DNA of 64,000 bases from JBCDBW01 sp039182965. GTDB taxonomy: Bacteria; Verrucomicrobiota; Verrucomicrobiia; Verrucomicrobiales; DEV007. Location of the stretch: positions 1 to 64,000 of the forward strand of contig JBCDBW010000001.1 of assembly GCA_039182965.1 (NCBI GenBank). The letters run 5' to 3'. The stretch's first letter is position 1, and the number at the start of each line of letters is the position of its first letter. A model generated the notes under the pieces. That model saw nothing but the letters and a program-made list of their open reading frames with translations. It did not search any database and was not told where the DNA came from. Of the stretch, positions 43,245 to 52,849 are shown piece by piece. A program made the translations under genes and the position numbers.

Positions 43245-44759
43245 TTGGAAACGCAGATTGCAGTTATTGATTTTGGTTCGCAATACACGCAGCTGATTGT
43301 GCGGCGGATCCGCGAGTTGGGTTATTTTTCAAAGTTGTATCAGCCGGAGGAATTGCGTAATGCAGGGAGTCCGGCGGCGGTCATTTTGTCGGGAGGGCCG
43401 CGGAGCACCTTGGAAGAAGGGGCACCGGACATCGATTTTGAGTATCTGAAGGCGTTAGAGGGACCAGTGTTAGGTGTTTGCTATGGCATGCAGTTACTTA
43501 ATCGGAAATTTGGCGGAGAGGTGGCGCCCGGTGATACGCGGGAGTATGGACCGGCAAACCTGAAAATTGACGGGAAGAATGGATTATTTTCCGGCGTCAG
43601 CGATTCCTCGCAGATTTGGATGAGTCATTCGGACACGGTGAGTCGATTGCCGGAGGGAGCGACCGTGCTGGGTCGGAATCTGGACGGTGTTCCGGTGGCG
43701 CTTCAGTGGTCGGACCGCTTTTATGGGATTCAGTTTCACCCTGAAGTGAGTCATTCGCATGAAGGGATGACCATTTTGGAGAACTTTTTGAATCTGGCCA
43801 CAGATGCACCGCGGTTTGAGATCGAATCGTTCAAGGATGAGTTAATGGCGTCGATCCGCGAGGAAGTGAGTGGACGGAAAGTTGTTTGCGGGGTATCCGG
43901 CGGGGTGGATTCGACCGTGTTGGCGGTGTTACTTCATGAAGCGGGTGTGGAGGTGCATTCCATCTTTGTTGATCATGGGTTGTTGCGGAAACACGAGGGG
44001 GACGAAGTGGAGGCGCAGTTCAAAGGTTTGGGGATACCGGTTGACCGCGTGAATGTCGGAGAACGCTTTTTGGCGCGATTGGCGGGGGTCACGGATCCTG
44101 AGGAGAAGCGGCGGCGGATTGGTGACTTGTTTTTGGATGTATTCTTTGATCATGCCGGCGAGATCGAACTGTTTGCTCAGGGGACCTTGTATCCAGATGT
44201 GATCGAGAGTGCGACGAGTGGGTCGAAGGCGGACCGAATAAAGACGCATCACAACCGGGTGGATCGGGTGCTTGAGTTGAAGGAAGCGGGAAAGGTCATT
44301 GAGCCCTTGCATGATCTGTTCAAAGACGAGGTGCGGGCTTTGGGAGAAAGTTTGGGAGTGCCGAGCGACTTGGTGAATCGTCACCCGTTTCCAGGGCCCG
44401 GCTTGGCGGTGCGTTGTCCTGGGGAGGTGGTTGAAGACAAGTTAGAGATCATTCGAGAGGCGGATGCGATCTTCATGGATCGTCTGCGGGAAAGCGGATG
44501 GTATGACCGTGTGTGGCAGGCGTATGCTGCGCTGATTCCGGTAAAGACAGTGGGTGTGAAAGGGGATGAGCGGTCCTACGAATTTGCGATTTCGCTGCGG
44601 GCGGTGACGAGTTTGGATGCGATGACGGCGGAGTGGGTGGCGTTGCCGTATGAACTATTGGCGGAAGTGTCGAATTTGATTTTGAATCGAGTTCCGGGCG
44701 TGAACCGGGTTTTGTATGATATTTCGACGAAGCCGCCCGCGAGCATCGAGTGGGAATGA
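43245..44759 (+). CDS. guaA: GMP synthase (glutamine-hydrolysing)
   Basis: A 504-residue enzyme turning XMP to GMP. The N-terminal glutaminase has LGVCYGMQLL (nucleophile cysteine near 79) and FHPEVSHS. The PP-loop ATP pyrophosphatase has CGVSGGVDSTVLAVLL (about 213-228), and the C-terminal dimerisation domain ends NRVLYDISTKPPASIEWE. No ATG fits; TTG 43245 follows GGGAG by 8 nt and is preferred, while TTG 43230 would add five residues. It lies about 40 nt after guaB. Confidence 0.94.
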   Translation: METQIAVIDFGSQYTQLIVRRIRELGYFSKLYQPEELRNAGSPAAVILSGGPRSTLEEGAPDIDFEYLKALEGPVLGVCYGMQLLNRKFGGEVAPGDTREYGPANLKIDGKNGLFSGVSDSSQIWMSHSDTVSRLPEGATVLGRNLDGVPVALQWSDRFYGIQFHPEVSHSHEGMTILENFLNLATDAPRFEIESFKDELMASIREEVSGRKVVCGVSGGVDSTVLAVLLHEAGVEVHSIFVDHGLLRKHEGDEVEAQFKGLGIPVDRVNVGERFLARLAGVTDPEEKRRRIGDLFLDVFFDHAGEIELFAQGTLYPDVIESATSGSKADRIKTHHNRVDRVLELKEAGKVIEPLHDLFKDEVRALGESLGVPSDLVNRHPFPGPGLAVRCPGEVVEDKLEIIREADAIFMDRLRESGWYDRVWQAYAALIPVKTVGVKGDERSYEFAISLRAVTSLDAMTAEWVALPYELLAEVSNLILNRVPGVNRVLYDISTKPPASIEWE

Positions 44760-44792
44760 CTAGGGGGGGCTAACGGCACGGGGCGAGAGGGC

Positions 44793-45389
44793 TCATTGCG
44801 GCGTGGATTTCCTGTGCGTAGACCCCTCAACGTCAGCAGGGATCCCTAGGAGGTGTGCGGTTTTCAAGAGGGTGGCGACGGCAATAGCGTCTTTGATACG
44901 GCCGTCAGCCGCCATGGCACAGGCCTCCGCGAGGGGCAGTTTTTTGAGTTCCAATTTTTCCGTTGTCTCCGGCTGAGCATCGCCAAAGGATAGGTCTCGG
45001 GCGATATAGGAAACGGCGACTTCATTGGTCGTGCTGTTTGAGAGCTGGAGTTCGAGGATCGGTTCCCAATTCTGCGCGGTAATCCCTGTTTCCTCCAGAA
45101 GCTCACGTTTACCGGCGCTTAGCGTATCTTCGCCGGGGTCTGCACCGCCTTCGGGGATTTCCCATTCGTAGGTGTTTGTGGGGTAGCGATATTGCCCGAC
45201 GAGCCATGTGTTTCCCTCGTCGTCGATAGGAATAATCCCCACGGCGGTGCGTTTGAAGTGGACGACTCCGTAGATGCCCTCCCCTCCGGAAGGGTTGGTG
45301 ACTTGGTTTTCCACGATAGTAAGCCAAGGGTTATCGTATTTGGTCTCGGACTTGTGGGTGGTCCATGGATTCTCTGGCGGTGTGGGCAT
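44793..45389 (-). CDS. Nudix hydrolase, ADP-ribose pyrophosphatase-like
   Basis: A 198-residue protein. The Nudix box is GGADPGEDTLSAGKRELLEETG (about 81-102), with the metal-binding REXXEE core. The preceding YEWEIPEGG is typical of ADP-ribose pyrophosphatases. It likely hydrolyses ADP-ribose or a related nucleoside diphosphate sugar. It is convergent with guaA. Confidence 0.87.
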   Translation of the reverse strand: MPTPPENPWTTHKSETKYDNPWLTIVENQVTNPSGGEGIYGVVHFKRTAVGIIPIDDEGNTWLVGQYRYPTNTYEWEIPEGGADPGEDTLSAGKRELLEETGITAQNWEPILELQLSNSTTNEVAVSYIARDLSFGDAQPETTEKLELKKLPLAEACAMAADGRIKDAIAVATLLKTAHLLGIPADVEGSTHRKSTPQ

Positions 45390-45542
45390 GGGTCAATATG
45401 TCGAGGTTGGAACGGGACGGTCACAAAACGGTAATAAAGAGGGAGGATGCTGTCTGTGCGGATGGGAAAGGCGAAAGACTGCTTGGCCTTTCCAGAAAGG
45501 GAGGGCAGAGAAACATAGAAAATCGAAGAAAGGAAGAAAACG

Positions 45543-46241
45543 ATGAAAACGAAAGTGCTTGATCAACCGGGCGAGTTGGGAAGGAGCGGATTTGCGGGAT
45601 TTACGTTAGTTGAGTTGTTGGTGGTCATTACGATTATCTCTATTCTGTCGGCCATCGCGGTGCCGGCGTTTCAGAATGTCATTGAGAGTGGGCGTCAGAC
45701 GCGGGCGCTGGCTCATGCAAAGCAGATTGCGAGTGGGATTCGGGCCTATGCGATGGATTCGGGCGGTCAATTTCCGATCGGCAAGAACCAGTATGGTCAG
45801 GAGATCAACACGGCAAACGATGCGTTTCGGGATCTAGTGCCTGACTATCTGGAGGATGAACGGATATTTGCCATTGCCGGATCGGGGTGGGGCCCCCGAG
45901 CGGATAACAGGATGGATGGGGTCGGGGAGGTTTTGGAGTCTGGAGAGAATCACTTCGCATACATTGCGGGCTTAGGAGACGCTTCCAAAAATTGGTGGCC
46001 TTTGATTGTTGATGGGACGACGGGGAGCGGCGTTTACACGCGAGAAGAGGGAGTGCGGGGTGGGCGGTGGAAAGGGAAGCGTGCGGTGGTGGTGAATGTC
46101 GATGGAAGTGCCTCGGTGACACGATTGAAAGGAGAAAGTACCCGTCGGTATATTCCTCGGGTGGATGATGAGAGGATGAATGCCTTGAACGTGGAGGCCT
46201 ATATGCCGGAAGGAGTGCAATTGCTCGAACCGGCGGGCTGA
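45543..46241 (+). CDS. Type II secretion/type IV pilin-like pseudopilin
   Basis: A 232-residue protein with a prepilin start: a 19-residue leader then G/FTLVELLVVITIISILSAIA, where peptidase cleavage would fall before phenylalanine, and glutamate is at +5. The rest is a periplasmic domain with YAMDSGGQFPIGKNQYG. PVC genomes carry many such pseudopilins (DUF1559-like or GspG-like). No secretion genes are adjacent. Confidence 0.85.
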   Translation: MKTKVLDQPGELGRSGFAGFTLVELLVVITIISILSAIAVPAFQNVIESGRQTRALAHAKQIASGIRAYAMDSGGQFPIGKNQYGQEINTANDAFRDLVPDYLEDERIFAIAGSGWGPRADNRMDGVGEVLESGENHFAYIAGLGDASKNWWPLIVDGTTGSGVYTREEGVRGGRWKGKRAVVVNVDGSASVTRLKGESTRRYIPRVDDERMNALNVEAYMPEGVQLLEPAG

Positions 46242-46329
46242 AGGGCGTGGTGCTTCGGAGTCAGGCAACGAGAGCGGTTTCGACATGGATCTTTCCTCGA
46301 AAACGATATTGGGGTAAACTAAGAAAGCG

Positions 46330-47583
46330 ATGTTGCGAAGGGACATCCACATGAATTCGCGGCAACTTCGGACGCTGGTTGTGTTGATGTTGCTCTTGCC
46401 GGTTTTACCCATCGGTATCATGGCGCGGTTTATGGTGCACTCGGTGGTGGAGGAGCGGGAGGAAGCGGTGGAAGCAAGCAAGCAGGTGCATTTATCGGAC
46501 TTGCGGCGGGCGACGGAATTTGTCCGAGGAGAGATTGAGGAGGGCGGTTTGGCGGCGCCGAGTGGGTCGCAAGTGGCGAGTGTTGAGTCCTTGGCCACGG
46601 TTTATCGGAGGATATTTGGGGACATGGTTACGATTCGTTTTCTTGATTCGGGAGGCCATGCGGTGGTGACGGATTCGGGGCGTGTGGGAGATGAAGAACG
46701 AGTGTCGGTTGCGTTGGACGGCATTTTGGATGGGTGGACCGTCGAGTTGTCGGGTGTGGGGCATGAGCTGGGGCGAAGTGAGTTTTACGGGCAGCTCATA
46801 GAAGCGATGAAGACACCGGTTTTGGTGACGGGTTTGGTGTTGGTAATCACTTTCTTAGCGGCATGGACCGTTACACGGCAGCTGAAATTGGACGAGTTGC
46901 GGAGTGATTTTCTCGCGACAATTGGGCACGAGTTGAAGACACCGCTGGCTTCTTCACAAGTGTTATTAGAGACACTTGCTTCCGGCAACGTGGCAGGTGG
47001 CAAGAATGAGCGGGAGTATTATGAATTATTGCTAAAGGAGAATCGGCGTCTTGGGCAGCTTGTGGAGAACTTTTTAACCTTTCAACGGCTTGAGCAAACG
47101 CCTGAGTTTCAGCAGAGTGATGTGTCACCGCGGATGGCCGTGGAGGACGCGATGGCGATCAGCGGTCCGCGCGCGGAGACTATGGGTGGCCGGGTTTTGG
47201 TAGCCGAAGGCGACCGTGATGAACCGGTTTTCGTTCGTGGTGATCGGTCCGCGTTGGTGACAGCGTTAGTTTGTCTTATCGAGAACGGTCTAAAATACAG
47301 TGAAGAGAAGCCTCAAGTGGAGGTTGGTTGTGGGCTAAGTGAGGAAGGAGGGGAAGTGATTTTTGAAGTAAAGGACCGGGGACTTGGGATTCCACGGGAA
47401 GTGGGGAAGCGGGTATTTGACCGTTTCTTTCAGGTGAATGAAGGATTGAACCGAACGCATGGGGGGTGTGGATTGGGTTTAGCGATTGCCCAGGCGATCG
47501 CGACTGGCCACGGGGGGACGATTGGTTACACGGGGAGGAAAGGAGGGGGGACCTGTTTTTTTATGAGGATTCCTTGTGAGTAG
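46330..47583 (+). CDS. Sensor histidine kinase
   Basis: A 417-residue membrane kinase. Membrane segments at about 13-35 and 160-180 flank a periplasmic sensor region of about 125 residues. The HisKA domain has the phospho-acceptor His200 (FLATIGHELKTPLASSQ). The ATPase domain has the N box LIENGLKYSEE, the G1 box VKDRGLGIP and the G2 box GGCGLGLAIAQAIA. No HAMP domain is obvious. The response regulator follows 29 nt downstream. Confidence 0.92.
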   Translation: MLRRDIHMNSRQLRTLVVLMLLLPVLPIGIMARFMVHSVVEEREEAVEASKQVHLSDLRRATEFVRGEIEEGGLAAPSGSQVASVESLATVYRRIFGDMVTIRFLDSGGHAVVTDSGRVGDEERVSVALDGILDGWTVELSGVGHELGRSEFYGQLIEAMKTPVLVTGLVLVITFLAAWTVTRQLKLDELRSDFLATIGHELKTPLASSQVLLETLASGNVAGGKNEREYYELLLKENRRLGQLVENFLTFQRLEQTPEFQQSDVSPRMAVEDAMAISGPRAETMGGRVLVAEGDRDEPVFVRGDRSALVTALVCLIENGLKYSEEKPQVEVGCGLSEEGGEVIFEVKDRGLGIPREVGKRVFDRFFQVNEGLNRTHGGCGLGLAIAQAIATGHGGTIGYTGRKGGGTCFFMRIPCE

Positions 47584-47612
47584 CAATAGGTGGCAGGAAG
47601 AAGCGACACAAC

Positions 47613-48341
47613 ATGCTGAGAGATGATGTAGCAGGAAAGCGGGTGTTGATCGTCGAGGATGACGCGACGATGCTGCGTGGCTTGCGTGATAACTTTTGTG
47701 CGAGCGGGTATGCGGTGACGGTGGCCGAGGATGGGGAGCGCGGGTTAGATACGATATTAAATGCGCAGCTAGACTTGGTGATCTTGGACATCATGCTTCC
47801 CGGCGTGAATGGTTATGAGATTTGCCGAAGGATGCGTCAGGAAGGCATCGAGATGCCGGTGATCATGCTGACGGCGAAGTCGGAGGAGTCCGACATCCTG
47901 TTGGGCTTGGGATTGGGTGCTGATGACTATGTAACCAAGCCATTTAGTATCCGAGAGCTTCTCGCACGTGCAGAAGTTGCCTTGCGAAGAGGCTTTGGTC
48001 ATCAGGAAGGAGATGAGGTGGTGCGATTTGGTGACTTCGTTCTGGATCGAGGGGCACGAGAGCTTCGTCGTGGAGAGGGCGTTGAGAGGGTGGAGCTTTC
48101 TCCAAAGGAGTATGATTTGCTCGAATACATGGCGGGACGACCGGGGCGCGCGTTGAGCCGGGACATGATCATGAATACGGTATGGGGGTATGATGCCGTG
48201 GTGACGGAACGCAGTATTGATCGGTTTGTCACCGCCTTGCGCAAGAAGATCGAAACCAACCCTCGAGTGCCGGAGTTTATTCAGACGGTGCGGGGATTTG
48301 GATATCGCTTTTCCGGCATCGATGCGGCGGACTCGCAGTAG
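47613..48341 (+). CDS. OmpR-family response regulator
   Basis: A 242-residue regulator. The receiver domain has EDD at 15-17, phospho-acceptor Asp59 (LDLVILDIMLPGVNG) and Lys near 109 (VTKPFS). A winged-helix DNA-binding domain follows (about 140-235: ELSPKEYDLLEYMAGRPGRALSRD, then FVTALRKKIE and VRGFGYRF). It pairs with the kinase just upstream. The regulated genes are unknown. Confidence 0.93.
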   Translation: MLRDDVAGKRVLIVEDDATMLRGLRDNFCASGYAVTVAEDGERGLDTILNAQLDLVILDIMLPGVNGYEICRRMRQEGIEMPVIMLTAKSEESDILLGLGLGADDYVTKPFSIRELLARAEVALRRGFGHQEGDEVVRFGDFVLDRGARELRRGEGVERVELSPKEYDLLEYMAGRPGRALSRDMIMNTVWGYDAVVTERSIDRFVTALRKKIETNPRVPEFIQTVRGFGYRFSGIDAADSQ

Positions 48342-48404
48342 GTTCGACGAAGAAAAGCTTTCGCTGGATTGACTTCCGGCGGAGCATCAAAGAGTGTGGC
48401 GTCA

Positions 48405-48812
48405 ATGAAGAGAGCGATTGGAATGGTCGGAACAGTGCTGGCCTTTATAGTGTTTGGAGGATGCAATTTGCCGCCGCGGGGTTTTGATTGGGCTGAGCAG
48501 AAGGCCGTAATTCCGAACTATTTTTTACTGACGGGGTATGAACCTCTGAACGAGTGGTTGGATACGGCTCTACCGATTCGCATGCAGATGGTAACGATGG
48601 AAAAGGCGCTCCACATGAAGCCGCTTACGGGAGTTCATTACCGGATCGAATACTCTCCTCACGACGACGAGATCACACCTTTCAGCATCGACTCTCCCGG
48701 GATGACCCGGCGGCAATTGCTGTGGGGAATCGCACGACACTTCCGGGTAGGAATGCATGTCGAATACATCGACAACTTGCCTTCTGCCATTGTCGTATCG
48801 GAGCGCATTTAG
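48405..48812 (+). CDS. Small lipoprotein with STN-like domain
   Basis: A 135-residue protein with a signal peptide and lipobox FGGC (cysteine near residue 20). The C-terminal half (FSIDSPGMTRRQLLWGIARHFRVGMHVEYI, ending IVVSERI) resembles an STN (secretin/TonB short N-terminal) fold, which occurs in outer-membrane gating proteins. Overall similarity is weak. It overlaps the end of the convergent aminotransferase gene by 4 nt. Confidence 0.55.
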   Translation: MKRAIGMVGTVLAFIVFGGCNLPPRGFDWAEQKAVIPNYFLLTGYEPLNEWLDTALPIRMQMVTMEKALHMKPLTGVHYRIEYSPHDDEITPFSIDSPGMTRRQLLWGIARHFRVGMHVEYIDNLPSAIVVSERI

Positions 48813-50083
48813 CGAATGTGCAGGGAGCGCAACTCGCTCGCGAGAATCCTGATTCCCTCGCGCACTGTTTCTTCCGATTGCGAGTATGTGATTCGGATGC
48901 ATTGGCGGGAGTGATCCCAGGGGGAATCCAGGCCGTAGAAAAAATACTCCCCGGGTATGATGAGGAGTCGGCGTTTTTTGAGTCGCTCGTAGAGCTCACG
49001 TGTTGAGATTGGCAACTCGGGGAACCATAGCCAGAGAAAGAAGGCGCCTTCATTCCTATGGATTGCGTATGGAAAATCATCGCGGAACTCCTCGAGGATG
49101 ACCGCCTGAGCGTGGTTGGATTTTTCTTGGTAAAACGGTTTTACGATGGTGTTGCTGAGTTCGATCAGCTTGCCAGACTCGATGAGCGGGAGGGCGATCG
49201 CTTGACCAATGTTGTTGTTCGCGAGACCGATGATTGATGTAACGGAAGTCAGTCGAGCGATGATTTCCTCATGGGCGACGACGATGCCCGTGCGGGTTCC
49301 GGGAAGACCTACCTTGGAGAGGCTGAAGGTGAGGATGATCCCGGGATCCCAGATCGGTTGGATATCGGTAAAGACTGCATTGGGGAAAGGTGCGCCGTAA
49401 GCATGGTCGACGATAAGGGGGACATCGTTTTTCCGAGCAAGGGTGCGAAGACGAGTCATTTCTGAATCGGTGAGGACATTGCCGCTCGGGTTTGTGGGAC
49501 GACTGACACAGAGGGCGGCGGTGTCTGGGGAGATATTGAGCTGGTCGAAATCGATTCGGTATTTGAACTCGCGATCACCGAAACGTTCGATGAGAGGGCG
49601 ACGAGAGACGAAGACTGATTCTTCAAGTCCTTGGTCTGCGTAGCCGATATATTCGGGAACCAGCGGAAGGAGGATGCGTCTCATTTCACTCTTTGCGTTC
49701 GATCCGGCGAGCAACGTGAAGAGCGTGAAGAAAGCGGATTGTCCTCCAGTGGTGACGGCGATGTTTTCGGGACCAAGATCCCAGCCGTAAAATCTGTAAA
49801 AGCACTGGGAAACCGCTTTGAGAAAGGCGGGGTTACCAGCGGGGCCGTCATAGTTTGTAAGCATGCGGTCGCAGGCATCTGAATCCGCGATGATTTCGGC
49901 GAGGCGATCACGCCAGACCTTCTGCATCGTTGGAATGTGGGCGGGGGTTCCGCCCCCCATCATGTATAGGGATGCGGCATCCGGTCCGGAAGTGGCCTCA
50001 CCAAGGTCGGCCATCAGCTCGACGATTCCGGAGTGTCCGGCGAGTTTTTGACCGACGCGGGATAGAGGGCGCTTGGGATTCAT
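48809..50083 (-). CDS. avtA: Valine-pyruvate aminotransferase
   Basis: A 424-residue fold type I PLP enzyme. The N-terminal MGGGTPAHIPTMQKVW and YDGPAGNPAFLKAV match AvtA. CVSRPTNPSGNVLTDSEM and the PLP lysine in FSLSKVGLPGTRTG (about 255-268) are the core, and the C-terminus has IRITYSQSEETVREGI. It interconverts valine and alanine with their keto acids. No neighbour is in the same pathway. Confidence 0.9.
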   Translation of the reverse strand: MNPKRPLSRVGQKLAGHSGIVELMADLGEATSGPDAASLYMMGGGTPAHIPTMQKVWRDRLAEIIADSDACDRMLTNYDGPAGNPAFLKAVSQCFYRFYGWDLGPENIAVTTGGQSAFFTLFTLLAGSNAKSEMRRILLPLVPEYIGYADQGLEESVFVSRRPLIERFGDREFKYRIDFDQLNISPDTAALCVSRPTNPSGNVLTDSEMTRLRTLARKNDVPLIVDHAYGAPFPNAVFTDIQPIWDPGIILTFSLSKVGLPGTRTGIVVAHEEIIARLTSVTSIIGLANNNIGQAIALPLIESGKLIELSNTIVKPFYQEKSNHAQAVILEEFRDDFPYAIHRNEGAFFLWLWFPELPISTRELYERLKKRRLLIIPGEYFFYGLDSPWDHSRQCIRITYSQSEETVREGIRILASELRSLHIR

Positions 50084-50417
50084 TGCGAGGGACGTCTGTC
50101 GAGAGACGAAAGGCGAAGGAGAGACTCCGCGAAAAGGTGGAAAAACTCAAGTGGGGACCGTTCGAGAGTTGGTTCGGGGTATGCCGCAATTGTTCAAGGA
50201 TTGGCGGTTTGGAATCAAGACGAGCTGGACGTAGACTGTAGCGTGAGTGATGAGGCAAATAGTGTGGATCAGGAGCGGTGGGGGCAGGAGAGCTACTTGG
50301 GAGTTGTGGCGTCGACTGAACCGGGGTGTCGTGGGAGTGCGCGTGAGTCTTCGCAAAGCCTGGCGAACTGAAAGAAAAGCGCTTGTGAGAACGTTGAATT
50401 TGGTCCATTTACTGAAC
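50084..50417. other. Intergenic, avtA / beta-propeller operon
   Basis: These 334 bases lie between divergent genes and must hold the promoters for avtA and the downstream run. A small hairpin (cgtct/agacg, about 50089-50104) is visible. No strong -35/-10 pair was found and no gene is recognised. Confidence 0.4.
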
Positions 50418-52814
50418 ATGCGGAGACGAGAATTTCTTGGACGAGGGCTCTTTTTAGCGGTGATTTCGGGGGCCTTCGCGCTCTTGCTATCGCCTTCTTG
50501 GGCGGATGATACATCGAGCGGCAGCGCCAAGGCATCTGAGAGTGCCGGGGCTGGAGAGACGGGTGGGGAAGGATCCTGGACAAGCTGGCGAGGCCCCTTG
50601 CAGAACGGGATGAGCCTGGAGACTTACGGCGAGTGGGTGTTTGATGAAAAGCCGGCTTGGACTTTCGATCGCTCAATGCGCGGAGCTCCTGTTGTCTTCG
50701 ACGGAGTGGTTTATGCTTTCAACTATGACGAGATTAGCAATGAAGATGTCCGGGAATATTTGACGGCACTGAATGCAGACACGGGAGAAGTTTTATGGGA
50801 TCACGAGTTCATCGATTTTATCAGCGATACGGTATATAACCGGTATGCGGTAGGTTCTCCGGTCGTTGATCCCACGACGGGAGACATTTACCTCATGTTG
50901 ACGAACGGGCTGTTTACCTGCTTTGGTCGGGACGGAGAAGTCCAGTGGCAGCATTCAATGATGGAACGCTTTGGTCGTCTCACGTTCCCGAACGGGCGCG
51001 CGGGGGCACCGGTTTTAGACGGGGATTTTGTCATTGTGCGGGGCGTTACGTCTTTTTGGGGGGCGCAGGGTCCGGCGCGGGACCGGTTCTTTGCCTTTGA
51101 CAAGGCTTCAGGAGATTTGGTGTGGACCTCGACGCCGGGTGTGGGGCCTCCGTTTTTGAAGGATAGCTCATTTTCGACTCCCTATTTTGAGACGCGGGAC
51201 GGGAAGCGGGTGTTCTATGCGGGAACTGGCTGTGGAAATGTTGTTTGTGTGAACGCGCTTACGGGTGAACCAATTTGGCGATACCAGGCGGCGAAGGGCG
51301 GGATCAACAGTTCCCCGATCATCTATGGTGGGGACAAGCTGATTTACATCAACGACAAGGTAAATGTGTATTCCTCGACAAAGGGAGGGATGGTCGCTTT
51401 GCAGCTTCCAGAAGATCTTTCTGATCCTGGGGGCGAGGTCGATGAGGCGCAAGGTGGCGCCCCTGCGTTACCGGTGGACACTGAGGTATGGCGAAACGAT
51501 TTGATGATGTTTACGAGTTCGCCGGTATTGATGGGCGATCGAGTGTATCAAGTCACGATGACCGGTGACCTGTGTTGTGTTGATCCGGAGACCGGGGAAG
51601 TTTTGTGGACGGAGAAGTTGGGAACGAGTCAGATACATGCTTCACCTGTGGGAATTGACGGATTGCTGTATGTCCCAATGAACAAAGGGACCTTCTACGT
51701 CGTGAAGCCGAATGAGAATGGCGCGGAAATTCTGCACGAAGTTGATTTCAATGCGATGAACGGCACGCAGCAGGGAGCCGAGTCCTGCTTGGGGGCGCCG
51801 GCAGTGGCGAATGGCAAGATATATGTGGGCACGACCTCACGGCTTTACTGCTTCGACATGGAAGTGGCGGAGATTGCATATGGTGAGGTTCCGCAGGTTG
51901 AGGAATTAGTGGCGGGAGACGCGGTGGCCTTGCGCCCGGTGCCGTCCGATGTATTGATGACGCCCGGTTCCGAGGTTGGCTTCCGGGTCGATCTGATCGA
52001 TGAGGCGGGTATCGTTGTTGGGGAGGCCAAAGATGTGGAATGGGAGGCCTTTATCCCTCCGACGGCGCGAGTGAAGACTCAAATGGATGCGGCGTTCGAC
52101 GAGGAAGGGAAGTTGGTGGCAGGGCCTGATGCCAAAATGTCGGCGGGCGCCTTCAAGGGGACATCGGGTGATCTGACAGGGGTTACGCGCGGGCGTATCC
52201 TGCCGAACATGCCATTTAGCGAGGACTTCGAAGGTTTTGAACTGGAGGTCGACCACGCGACAGACGATGTGCAATTTGCATACCCGCCTCTCCCGTGGAT
52301 TGGGGCGCGCTTCAAGTGGGAAGTTCGCGACAAGGATGGGGAAAAGGTTTTGGCGAAGACCTTGGACAGAATCCTTTTTCAGCGAGCCTTGTCATTTATC
52401 GGCGAGCCGGACTCCAACAACTACACCATGCAGGCCGATCTGATGACGGATGGAAACCGGCGCACGAAGAGCGTTGTCGGGTTGATCAACCAGAAGTATA
52501 TTATTTCGCTAAAGGGGAACAGTAATGCACTTGAAGTCAGTTCGAATTTTGAGCGGCTGCAAGAGTCCGTTCCTTTCACGGTCGATGCGAATACGTGGTA
52601 TACGGTCAAGACTCGAGTCGATGCGAATGATGACGGGTCGGGAGTGATTCGGGCGAAGGCTTGGCCCCGTGACGAGGATGAACCGGCCGAGTGGACGATT
52701 GAAGTCGATGTGGACAGTGTCCACAGTGAAGGGGCACCTGGTTTGTATGCTTTTTCTCCCCGCAGCTTGATGCGTGTCTACGTTGACAACATATCCATTT
52801 CACCGAACGAATAG
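50418..52814 (+). CDS. PQQ-like beta-propeller protein, Tat-exported
   Basis: A 798-residue protein. The N-terminus RRREFLGRGLFLAVISGAFA is a twin-arginine signal, so it would be exported folded. Repeats of the PQQ-binding-like propeller occupy about 50-480, with motifs such as LNADTGEVLWDHEF, VDPETGEVLW and GLLYVPMNKGTFY. The C-terminal part (about 490-798) is a different beta domain. Classic PQQ enzymes of this fold oxidise alcohols, but key PQQ and calcium residues could not be verified. It heads a seven-gene co-directional run. Confidence 0.8.
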   Translation: MRRREFLGRGLFLAVISGAFALLLSPSWADDTSSGSAKASESAGAGETGGEGSWTSWRGPLQNGMSLETYGEWVFDEKPAWTFDRSMRGAPVVFDGVVYAFNYDEISNEDVREYLTALNADTGEVLWDHEFIDFISDTVYNRYAVGSPVVDPTTGDIYLMLTNGLFTCFGRDGEVQWQHSMMERFGRLTFPNGRAGAPVLDGDFVIVRGVTSFWGAQGPARDRFFAFDKASGDLVWTSTPGVGPPFLKDSSFSTPYFETRDGKRVFYAGTGCGNVVCVNALTGEPIWRYQAAKGGINSSPIIYGGDKLIYINDKVNVYSSTKGGMVALQLPEDLSDPGGEVDEAQGGAPALPVDTEVWRNDLMMFTSSPVLMGDRVYQVTMTGDLCCVDPETGEVLWTEKLGTSQIHASPVGIDGLLYVPMNKGTFYVVKPNENGAEILHEVDFNAMNGTQQGAESCLGAPAVANGKIYVGTTSRLYCFDMEVAEIAYGEVPQVEELVAGDAVALRPVPSDVLMTPGSEVGFRVDLIDEAGIVVGEAKDVEWEAFIPPTARVKTQMDAAFDEEGKLVAGPDAKMSAGAFKGTSGDLTGVTRGRILPNMPFSEDFEGFELEVDHATDDVQFAYPPLPWIGARFKWEVRDKDGEKVLAKTLDRILFQRALSFIGEPDSNNYTMQADLMTDGNRRTKSVVGLINQKYIISLKGNSNALEVSSNFERLQESVPFTVDANTWYTVKTRVDANDDGSGVIRAKAWPRDEDEPAEWTIEVDVDSVHSEGAPGLYAFSPRSLMRVYVDNISISPNE

Positions 52815-52849
52815 CCCGGAAGGTAACGGCATTAGAAACAAGAAAGGTC

